Shown here piece after piece: positions 1 to 5,017 of a stretch of 5,017 nucleotides of DNA. The DNA comes from Fidelibacterota bacterium (GTDB lineage Bacteria > Fidelibacterota > BS150m-G59). The position numbers were made by a program, and so were the translations under genes. The stretch spans positions 1-5,017 of the forward strand of contig JADHUZ010000118.1 of assembly GCA_016784265.1 (NCBI GenBank). The letters are read 5' to 3'. Under the pieces are notes generated by a model. The model made no database searches and was not told the DNA's origin. It was given only the letters and a program-made list of their open reading frames with translations. The first letter of the stretch is position 1. Each line of letters starts with the position of its first letter.

Positions 1-280
1 GAGAATAGCCCCACTCCATCAATCGCGGCTGTTTTTGTTTCGTTTGCTCATCAGCATCAAAAAAGTAACTGCCTTCCACGCCATTTTCAAACATGCAAAG
101 ATACATATTTGCATCGCGGCGACCGATAGAGATTTTAAAATTTTCCAAAACGTCTTCAGGGTCCAACAATTCATTCCACGCCGAGCCACCTGCCGATGAA
201 GGTAACTCCACATCGCGAAGGCTGAAAAAATCTTCACATCCGACGGATAAGAGAAATAGTATCAATATTGCTACTTTCAT
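1..280 (-). CDS. N-terminal part of a lipoprotein, possibly NTF2-like (3' end cut by window edge)
   Basis: An open frame begins at the ATG at 280 and runs without a stop to the left edge, giving 93 residues. The signal sequence M-K-V-A-I-L-I-L-F-L-L-S-V-G-C has a usable lipobox with the lipidated Cys at 15, followed by acidic E-D. Acidic residues next to the Cys are linked to surface export of lipoproteins in Bacteroidetes, but whether that rule holds here is unknown. Residues 22-92 (R-D-V-E-L-P, then W-N-E-L, P-E-D-V-L-E-N-F, G-R-R-D-A-N-M-Y-L-C-M-F, S-Y-F-F and M-E-W-G-Y) follow a pattern I associate with FCB lipoproteins that have a SnoaL/NTF2-like fold ('P-E-x-V-L-x-N-h ... R-D-x-x-x-Y ... 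F-x-F ... W'). That assignment is from memory of the pattern and is tentative. The gene starts 11 bases after the PorQ-like stop, as the operon's next member. There is no clear ribosome binding site. Confidence 0.85.
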   Translation of the reverse strand, partial: MKVAILILFLLSVGCEDFFSLRDVELPSSAGGSAWNELLDPEDVLENFKISIGRRDANMYLCMFENGVEGSYFFDADEQTKQKQPRLMEWGYS

Positions 281-291
281 AGTCTACAAAT

Positions 292-1134
292 TTACAAAAT
301 ATTTTCTAATTTTGTCCCAAAAGAAAACCAAAGCGGTGTTCCCAATTTCGACGCACTATTTTGAACGGCAAAACTGAATTCATATCGACTAATTTGGAAG
401 GAAAAACCGCCAAAAACATCCGGAAATTCTATCGCTTTTGTCGCACCAAACCGAAGTTGAAACGGAAAATTCCCGCCAATTTCCACACCTCCGCTAATCT
501 GAAATTGGTCTCTCAAATGATAAATTAGTCGGCTGAACGATGTAATTTGATAATTTTCAAATTTCAAATTGTATTTTCCTGAGAGATGAAATTCCATCGG
601 CAATTTTGTCGGCACCGAGTCCAAATCCGTTGATTTCCCAAAATGTAATGCCGACAAATTTAGGTTGATATTTTTCCCAAGTGGAACACCAACACCAATA
701 TTCCCAGCCAAACCAGATGCTGTGTAATCGTTAATTTTCTCAAAAATGAACTCCATTCCCGTAAAAAGATGCCAATTACATAAATTGTGAAAATACTGCG
801 CCGAAATCATCCCAAAATGCGCACCAAAAATTCCAAGCGGCTCAGAGGTTGGAACATCATCGCGCAATTCAAATTCACCAGCGTCCAGGGAAATAATCCC
901 AAATCTCCAACGAGACGGCAAATCCAGAATAATACTGGAAGAACGAACATCTTGCATCCAACTGAGATAATTTATTTCGATATTTCCTTCGGTGCTCATG
1001 GAATTTGTCCACAAATTTTCTGCACCTGCAACACCGGCAAATTTCGCTGAAGAGGGAATTTCCAAAAACGAAAAGCCACCACTCTGCGAAAATGCAATTG
1101 AAATCAAAAAAGTGAATATGTAAAATTGTTTCAT
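292..1134 (-). CDS. Divergent PorQ-like outer-membrane beta-barrel protein
   Basis: The product has 280 residues. The ATG at 1134 is chosen because the signal peptide starts there (M-K-Q-F-Y-I-F-T-F-L-I-S-I-A-F-S-Q, cleavage about residue 17). Earlier in-frame ATGs would add residues inside the preceding gene. A GGAG lies 9 bases upstream. The mature start G-G-F-S-F-L-E-I-P-S-S-A-K-F-A-G (19-34) is the PorQ-type opening. The rest is a series of amphipathic beta strands with Gly turns, for example G-N-I-G-V-G-V-P-L-G (144-153) and I-S-G-G-V-E-I-G-G (213-221), ending in L-G-T-P-L-W-F-S-F-G-T-K-L (264-276), where the family usually has a short aromatic closing strand. The conserved 'N-P-A' element expected around residues 40-55 is absent, and residues 45-60 read as a polar stretch going into a strand. 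Its place directly after a PorV/PorQ paralogue supports the assignment. Overall it is weaker than its neighbour's, and it may simply be a generic small barrel. Confidence 0.8.
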   Translation of the reverse strand: MKQFYIFTFLISIAFSQSGGFSFLEIPSSAKFAGVAGAENLWTNSMSTEGNIEINYLSWMQDVRSSSIILDLPSRWRFGIISLDAGEFELRDDVPTSEPLGIFGAHFGMISAQYFHNLCNWHLFTGMEFIFEKINDYTASGLAGNIGVGVPLGKNINLNLSALHFGKSTDLDSVPTKLPMEFHLSGKYNLKFENYQITSFSRLIYHLRDQFQISGGVEIGGNFPFQLRFGATKAIEFPDVFGGFSFQISRYEFSFAVQNSASKLGTPLWFSFGTKLENIL

Positions 1135-1147
1135 AGTAACAAACTCC
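1131..1147 (-). promoter_or_regulatory. ATGA overlap with GGAG ribosome binding site before the PorQ-like gene
   Basis: The TGA of the PorV/PorQ-family gene (1133-1131) overlaps the ATG (1134-1132) of the PorQ-like gene. GGAG at 1147-1144 lies 9 bases before that ATG, inside the upstream coding sequence. It is the best Shine-Dalgarno match in the window, and it supports the start at 1134 over the in-frame upstream ATGs. Confidence 0.6.
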
Positions 1148-2021
1148 ATGTAAACCAATGGCTAATTCCTTCGCTGGCACGGCCCGGATCTACCGCATAA
1201 TCAAATCGCATCGTAGATTCATTCAAAAAATCATATTCAATGCCAAAACCGCCTCGTAAAACCTGACCGTCAAAACCGGCGCGCAGGACAGTTCGATATG
1301 GCAAATGATAAGAAATTCCGGCACGAATCCTCTCTGAAACATGCTGAATTTTTTCCCATTCAGATTTCAACTCCAAATCCTTATTTCGCCAGCAAATTCC
1401 CAATGCAATGCGAAGCGGATATTTCTCTTCATATTGCGAGCCATGTTCAAATAATTCTTCTGTTTTCCAAGTTGTCTGGCTTTTGATATCACGAACGGAG
1501 CCAGCAATTAACCAATTTTCTGTGATTTTTGACGCAAACCCAAAATCCAACCCGAAACCAATCGCGGTGGTTTCCAACAGCCGATGCTGAATCAATTTTG
1601 CCGCAATTCCGATGGAAATTTTGCCACTGAATTTATTTGCAAAAGCAAGCACAAATGCATCTTGCGAAGTACTGAGATATTCCGTGTGCTCGCCTTGAAA
1701 ATCCCTGCCGTCAATTTGATGAACGCCGGCATGAATCCATCCCAAAGAAACCGCCGCTGTTGGTGGGAGATTTGCCGCAAAAGACAAAGCATTCCACCGC
1801 CGATCCAAAGGTAAATACGCGTATGAAGTTGTGAATTCATAGCCCAACGAAAATCCCAACATGCCCGGATTTTGTAATCCGGCATGAGTTAGAGTCGTTG
1901 TAGAAATATTCCCCAAAGCCAAATTTTGCGCACTCATCCCGGCTCTCAAAAAAGCGCCCGCTTCGCCACCGGCAAAAAGGAGACTCGCCAAAAAAATAGC
2001 CAAAAATAATTTCTTCATCAT
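1131..2021 (-). CDS. PorV/PorQ-family outer-membrane beta-barrel protein
   Basis: The product has 296 residues from the ATG at 2021, or 295 from the ATG at 2018. A signal peptide (M-K-K-L-F-L-A-I-F-L-A-S-L-L-F-A) ends near residue 17. The mature start matches the PorV/PorQ (UPF0164-like) family: G-E-A-G-A-F-L-R-A-G at 19-28, A-L-G at 35-37, and L-Q-N-P-G-M-L-G at 49-56, the counterpart of the family's 'N-P-A-G-L'. Further on, G-W-I-H-A-G-V-H-Q-I-D-G-R-D spans 94-107, G-I-A-A-K-L at 138-143 precedes G-F-G-L-D-F-G-F at 155-162, and the terminal strands include L-R-G-G-F-G-I-E-Y (255-263) and F-D-Y-A-V (273-277). Alternating aromatic/polar strands fit a barrel of about 14 strands. In Porphyromonas, PorV shuttles type IX cargo and PorQ attaches it. 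Many FCB paralogues have no tested role, so I assign family only. It overlaps both neighbours by four bases. Confidence 0.92.
   Translation of the reverse strand: MMKKLFLAIFLASLLFAGGEAGAFLRAGMSAQNLALGNISTTTLTHAGLQNPGMLGFSLGYEFTTSYAYLPLDRRWNALSFAANLPPTAAVSLGWIHAGVHQIDGRDFQGEHTEYLSTSQDAFVLAFANKFSGKISIGIAAKLIQHRLLETTAIGFGLDFGFASKITENWLIAGSVRDIKSQTTWKTEELFEHGSQYEEKYPLRIALGICWRNKDLELKSEWEKIQHVSERIRAGISYHLPYRTVLRAGFDGQVLRGGFGIEYDFLNESTMRFDYAVDPGRASEGISHWFTWSLLL
2016..2021 (-). promoter_or_regulatory. Stop/start overlap (ATGATG) between propeller and PorV/PorQ-family genes
   Basis: The upstream TGA (2020-2018) lies within ATGATG. Starts are possible at 2021 or 2018 and differ by one Met. No purine-rich Shine-Dalgarno sequence is visible just upstream (the sequence is TTTTGGTTGTGAA), so initiation probably relies on coupling to termination of the upstream gene. 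Confidence 0.6.
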
Positions 2022-3655
2022 TTCACAACCAAAATTTTGCACCAATCGGCTGTCCAATTCCCACTATCTGGCGAGAGATTGCTGCGAGATAGTTTACAAA
2101 AATAAACGCCATTTGCCACATGCTCACCTCGGAAATTCCTGCCATTCCATGTTTCAGAATAATCACCGGAAAAATTGCGGAAATTCTCGCTTTCCCACAC
2201 TTTTTCCATTGCGAAATCGTAAATTTCCAATCTGATTTCTGCTGGTTGCGCGAGATTGTATTGAATCCGAACAAAGCCGTCGCCTTCCGACTGATTCTGA
2301 TGCGTTGGGCTAAAAGGATTTGGATAAGCATAAATCGCAGGTTCGCCACTTTCAGCGTTCGAAACAAATTTTCGCACGATGTTCCAATTAATTTCATCCT
2401 CGCTCCAAGCCAATCCATCGGTTGTCCCCACCCAGATGCGATTTTGATGATCACGAGCGGCAGAGTGAACGTCCTCAGCAAACAGCATTTCGCCAGTTTG
2501 ACAATCTGAAATCGGCGAAAACGGCGCCCAAAATTGCCCATCGTTTGATTTAAGCAATCCTTCCGAGCTCGGTGCATAAACCGCATCCTCTGAAAAAATG
2601 AAATTGTAGCCCCATGTCCCATCACGAGTCATCGTCCAAGTTAAATCCTGCATCGAATCATCCGTGCCGAAAAATCCGTCAATCATCGCTAAAGCTGTGC
2701 GCTGAGTTTGATCCGTCGGTTTACACGCGGCATACAATCGCAAACTGTTTTCGTCAAAACCGAGCGCCACCACAAAATCACCTGCTAACCGATTCGTAAT
2801 AGAAGAATGCTTTACCCATTTTTCGATGCCTTCCCAACACATGTTCACGCCACCTGCTGTTCCACACCAAATCCAGTTATTCCACGCTGTAACCGAAAAT
2901 CCACGCTGATTCAAATTGTTTTCCCAATCCGACAGATAATCGGTCATTTGATCTGGATCTACATTTCGCTGATCATCTGTTGGAAGCACCGCCCAATGCC
3001 AAATTAGCGTATCCGGCAAATCCGACAAATTCGCCCATTTAATACCGCCGTAAAAAGCCGCTATCCAAATCCTCGACTGCGTCAGCACAATATCGTATGT
3101 TATATTTCCAATTTGCGTGTGCAACGGTTTATGAAAAAATCCAACACCTTCGTATGAAATTCTCGTCAAAGTATCCGAATCAACTATTTGACGAAAAATG
3201 AGTCCGTTGTCCAAATTGGCTACTTCGACGGAATCAAAAATTGGAAGTTGGCTATCAAACAAATCCACCGGCTGTGGGAAAAATGACCACGTATCGCCAT
3301 CATCGCCGGAATAATACAATCCCACACCTGCTGGAAAATTGCCAAGTGCTGTTGCACTATCAATCGCTGTTGCAAAAAATATCATGCTATCACGAGTTGC
3401 AATCGCCGTGATGCCACCGCGTCCAACATCCAACGAATAAACAGGAAGACTTTCGTCTTTGAGATTTACAAAACTAATTCCACCTGTTGTGCCGAGCCAA
3501 AGTTTCGTGGAATCACTAGAAATTGCCATTTGCACAATTGCATTTGTGGCTAATCCATCTGATAAATTTGGGATTATTTCAGAAAATGTAGGTTTGAGCA
3601 TTTGTGAAAAAACGACCGAAGAAACGAGCAAAATAAAGAATGTTTTTCGCATCAT
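2018..3655 (-). CDS. Secreted beta-propeller protein with C-terminal FlgD-like / T9SS-like Ig domain
   Basis: This product has 545 residues from the ATG at 3655, or 544 from the adjacent ATG at 3652. A signal peptide ends near V-V-F-S-Q (about residue 18). Residues 46-430 hold propeller-type strands: K-L-W-L-G-T-T-G-G-I (51), R-I-W-I-A-A-F-Y-G-G-I (195), W-I-W-C-G-T-A-G-G-V (261), A-V-Y-A-P-S-S-E-G-L (358) and R-I-W-V-G-T-T-D-G-L (406). These resemble the 'two-component regulator propeller' repeats. A BNR/Asp-box-like S-G-D-D-G-D-T-W is at 116-123. Residues 441-545 form a FlgD-type Ig domain: A-Y-P-N-P-F-S-P, then I-Q-Y-N-L-A-Q-P-A-E-I-R-L-E-I-Y-D, W-N-G-R-N-F-R-G, V-A-N-G-V-Y-F and the terminal K-I-L-V-V-K. 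In FCB bacteria such tails occur on secreted or surface proteins, and some act as type IX sorting signals. No histidine kinase or membrane segment follows, so this is not a sensor kinase. The ligand is unknown. Confidence 0.9.
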   Translation of the reverse strand: MMRKTFFILLVSSVVFSQMLKPTFSEIIPNLSDGLATNAIVQMAISSDSTKLWLGTTGGISFVNLKDESLPVYSLDVGRGGITAIATRDSMIFFATAIDSATALGNFPAGVGLYYSGDDGDTWSFFPQPVDLFDSQLPIFDSVEVANLDNGLIFRQIVDSDTLTRISYEGVGFFHKPLHTQIGNITYDIVLTQSRIWIAAFYGGIKWANLSDLPDTLIWHWAVLPTDDQRNVDPDQMTDYLSDWENNLNQRGFSVTAWNNWIWCGTAGGVNMCWEGIEKWVKHSSITNRLAGDFVVALGFDENSLRLYAACKPTDQTQRTALAMIDGFFGTDDSMQDLTWTMTRDGTWGYNFIFSEDAVYAPSSEGLLKSNDGQFWAPFSPISDCQTGEMLFAEDVHSAARDHQNRIWVGTTDGLAWSEDEINWNIVRKFVSNAESGEPAIYAYPNPFSPTHQNQSEGDGFVRIQYNLAQPAEIRLEIYDFAMEKVWESENFRNFSGDYSETWNGRNFRGEHVANGVYFCKLSRSNLSPDSGNWTADWCKILVVK

Positions 3656-3665
3656 TCGACCACCC
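3650..3665 (-). promoter_or_regulatory. Stop/start overlap and start-site choice for the propeller gene
   Basis: On the minus strand the junction reads GGGTGG-TCGA-ATGATG. The TGA ending the upstream gene (3654-3652) sits inside ATGATG, so the next ribosome can start at the ATG at 3655 or the one at 3652. The G-rich GGGTGG (3665-3660) is 4 bases from the first ATG and 7 from the second. If it acts as a Shine-Dalgarno sequence it favours the second. The overlap suggests translational coupling. Confidence 0.6.
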
Positions 3666-4446
3666 AAAGCGTGTCAAATGCAGAATTACTTTCGTTTCCG
3701 AGCCAATCAAATGCCACAAAACGCAACGGATTTGGCAAAATGGAATTGGACGCATCTATCTGAAAATAGTCCGTTGTGAAAATGCTATCCGCCGGTTCTG
3801 CATCCTGCAATGTGCCGTTATCCACAAGCGGAAAAGACGAACTTTCAAAAAATTCACCGCTCGCGGAATCATAACTCGAAATAAAAACCAGCATTAAATA
3901 AATATCATCTAACCCATCCGGATCTGAGGCTTTTGCGGCAAATGTAAAAATTACGATTGTCGAATCTTGTGGGAGCGAAATCGGATCTGGCACATAAGTT
4001 TGCAATATTTCCGGCGGATCGTTTTTGATGCGCACAAAAATGATTTCCGATTTGGTGATATTTTTTCGTTGATCGCTGACGGAAAAAATCACACCCACTT
4101 CTCGATTTTCCACCTTTTTCTGTTCTGAGTTAAATTCAGAATCCGAATAAATCAAAGAAAAACATCCGTCTGAATGGATGATATCCCCGTGTGTGCCATC
4201 ATCGAACAAAACGACCGAATCCTCGAATGCCCCAACTTCGATTGTCGCAGTAACCTCTTCGATGTCATTTTGCATATCAGCGACTTTTACAGCGAGAAAA
4301 AGTGTGGAATCCGCGAAATTGAACATTGCCTCAGATTCGATAATTTCCGGCTCAGCAGGCGGAATTTCTGGTGAAAACGAATCGCATTCTGCACCCAACC
4401 CGAACAACAAAAATAGCACACTGATTAGAATGTTTCTGATTTTCAT
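3652..4446 (-). CDS. Exported protein with two Ig-like domains, probable lipoprotein, unknown function
   Basis: The product is 264 residues. I chose the ATG at 4446 because a basic-hydrophobic signal peptide (M-K-I-R-N, then about 14 apolar residues) begins exactly there. An upstream in-frame ATG at 4491 would put 15 residues inside prmA coding sequence ahead of the signal. A Cys at 21 follows G-L-G-A-E, which is a poor lipobox because Glu sits at -1, so lipidation is likely but not certain. The Pro/Glu/Ser-rich linker at 22-40 suits a tethered protein. Two domains follow, each with a motif of type L-x-D-[DN]-G-T-x-x-D-x5-D-x-x-F-[ST] (residues 80-97 and 207-224). The second domain also has A-S-D-P-D-G-L-D-D-I at 172-182. 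Such motifs are common in envelope proteins of FCB bacteria with Ig-like or 'choice-of-anchor' folds. It starts 10 bases after prmA, and its TGA overlaps the next start. No enzymatic residues are recognisable. Confidence 0.82.
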   Translation of the reverse strand: MKIRNILISVLFLLFGLGAECDSFSPEIPPAEPEIIESEAMFNFADSTLFLAVKVADMQNDIEEVTATIEVGAFEDSVVLFDDGTHGDIIHSDGCFSLIYSDSEFNSEQKKVENREVGVIFSVSDQRKNITKSEIIFVRIKNDPPEILQTYVPDPISLPQDSTIVIFTFAAKASDPDGLDDIYLMLVFISSYDSASGEFFESSSFPLVDNGTLQDAEPADSIFTTDYFQIDASNSILPNPLRFVAFDWLGNESNSAFDTLWVVE

Positions 4447-4456
4447 GGCGTGTAAT

Positions 4457-5017
4457 TTAACCCTTTTCAGCAATGACTCCGAACCATTCATTTTCCCGTT
4501 TTATTTTAATCATACTCATCTCCAGTTTTTCCAGTTCCGATTGAACTATTTCTTTTTCCTGTTCGATCATTCCGGAAATCACAATCTGACCCGAAAAACC
4601 GGATTTCACCAATTGCTGCAAAATCTTTCGATTGATAGAAAACAGCACATTGGAAATAATTAAATCAGCACTCGTTTCAAACGGCTTTGTCATGTCTTTG
4701 ATTTCCAATTGGCAATCCGTCACATCATTTAACTGACAATTTCGCTCAAAATTTTCCATCACTTCCGGATCAATATCCACAGAGAAAACCGATTTTGCTC
4801 CAAACATTTTTGCGCAGATTGATAAAATACCGCTTCCCGCGCCAATATCCAAAACAGAACGATTGCGCAAATCCGTCTCCAATATCAATTTCATCGCGAT
4901 CCTTGTGCTTTCATGTCCACCTGTGCCAAACGCCATTCCCGGTTCAATCCAAATAATTTTTTCAGCCATATTTGGTTTTTCCATTCCAAAAGGCACAACC
5001 CATATTTTGTCCAAAAT
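4457..5017 (-). CDS. prmA: Ribosomal protein L11 methyltransferase, C-terminal part (5' end cut by window edge)
   Basis: This is a SAM-dependent methyltransferase that, in the known family, methylates lysines and the N-terminus of ribosomal protein L11 in the cytoplasm. The frame is open to the window edge, leaving 186 residues of a family usually near 290, so the N-terminal L11-recognition domain is outside the window. Numbering from the edge, the PrmA signature E-P-G-M-A-F-G-T-G-G-H-E-S-T is at residues 25-38. SAM motif I (V-L-D-I-G-A-G-S-G-I-L) is at 55-65, the acidic ribose-binding stretch S-V-D-I-D-P at 79-84, and the catalytic-loop equivalent S-N-V-L at 122-125, where many homologues read N-I-L-A. 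The first in-frame TTG, at 5014, is not a credible start because homologous sequence continues upstream of it. The stop is TAA, 10 bases before the next gene. A generic class I methyltransferase is the only alternative, and the G-T-G-x-H motif argues strongly for PrmA. Confidence 0.93.
   Translation of the reverse strand: MLDKIWVVPFGMEKPNMAEKIIWIEPGMAFGTGGHESTRIAMKLILETDLRNRSVLDIGAGSGILSICAKMFGAKSVFSVDIDPEVMENFERNCQLNDVTDCQLEIKDMTKPFETSADLIISNVLFSINRKILQQLVKSGFSGQIVISGMIEQEKEIVQSELEKLEMSMIKIKRENEWFGVIAEKG

Larger units (their letters stand above)
1..5017 (-). other. Probable single transcription unit of six same-strand genes
   Basis: All six genes lie on the minus strand, separated by 10 bases, three 4-base overlaps and 11 bases. 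No hairpin followed by a T-run is seen at any junction, and no spacer could hold a promoter. The promoter is expected beyond the right edge, upstream of or within the unseen prmA start, and the terminator beyond the left edge. Internal promoters inside coding sequence cannot be excluded by eye. Confidence 0.8.

Noticed and set aside
281..291. Possible promoter or terminator in the 11-base spacer
   Set aside because: It is too short for either, and no inverted repeat with a T-run is visible.
93..377. 94-residue plus-strand open frame spanning the 292/280 junction
   Set aside because: It is antisense to the lipoprotein start and PorQ-like end. The minus frame has a lipobox and a plausible signal peptide.
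2120..2509. 129-residue plus-strand open frame
   Set aside because: It is antisense to the FlgD-like domain and the last propeller strands, whose conserved motifs show the minus frame is the coding one.
2023..2625. 200-residue minus-strand open frame in another phase
   Set aside because: It is a shadow of the propeller gene. It is rich in Arg, Met and Ile with no recognisable motif, and lacks a signal or start context.
2018..3655. Propeller protein as a broken sensor kinase
   Set aside because: The frame ends with a complete FlgD-like domain and a canonical K-I-L-V-V-K end, directly coupled to the next gene, so there is no sign of truncation or frameshift.
4447..4491. Upstream start for the exported protein (ATG at 4491)
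   Set aside because: It would overlap prmA by 35 bases and bury the signal peptide behind 15 polar residues.
4178..4663. 161-residue plus-strand open frame
   Set aside because: It lies antisense across the prmA end and the start of the exported protein, both with clear motifs. Its translation is Ser/Asn/Phe-rich low-complexity sequence with no domain.
1..5017. CRISPR array, tRNA, rRNA, insertion sequence or long direct repeats
   Set aside because: No regular spaced repeats, cloverleaf-like segments, transposase motifs or terminal inverted repeats were seen. Frequent AAAATTTT-like tracts reflect AT-rich coding sequence.

Overview
The window is an almost gap-free run of six genes, all read from the minus strand (right to left in these coordinates). 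It is AT-rich. Both ends cut through a gene. In transcription order they are: the C-terminal two thirds of a ribosomal protein L11 methyltransferase (prmA, 4457-5017); an exported two-domain protein, probably a lipoprotein (3652-4446); a secreted beta-propeller protein with a C-terminal FlgD-like/type IX-sorting-like Ig domain (2018-3655); a PorV/PorQ-family outer-membrane barrel (1131-2021); a second, more divergent barrel of PorQ type (292-1134); and the start of a lipoprotein (1-280) that runs off the left edge.

The gene content points to the Fibrobacteres-Chlorobi-Bacteroidetes (FCB) superphylum. A lineage such as Neomarinimicrobiota, Calditrichota, Cloacimonadota or a relative is more likely than a classical Bacteroidetes. 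The reasons are the 'PNPFSP...W-G-R-N...G-x-x-V-A-N-G-V-Y' C-terminal domain, the PorV/PorQ barrels, the signal peptides ending in F-S-Q, and the mostly absent Shine-Dalgarno sequences. The phylum is an inference from protein style, not a measured placement.

The genes look like one operon. Spacers are 10 and 11 bases at the outer junctions, and all three inner junctions are 4-base ATGA overlaps, two of them with a doubled ATG. No promoter, terminator, RNA gene, repeat array or mobile element is visible, and no intergenic stretch is longer than 11 bases.

Except for PrmA, every product carries an export signal. The set looks like an envelope module: two outer-membrane barrels of the family that includes the type IX secretion parts PorV and PorQ, one large secreted protein with a sorting-like tail, and two accessory lipoprotein-like proteins. 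A working hypothesis is that the barrels help export or anchor the propeller protein. Nothing in the sequence proves that link, and the barrels could have another role. The rest is ordinary for this kind of genome.
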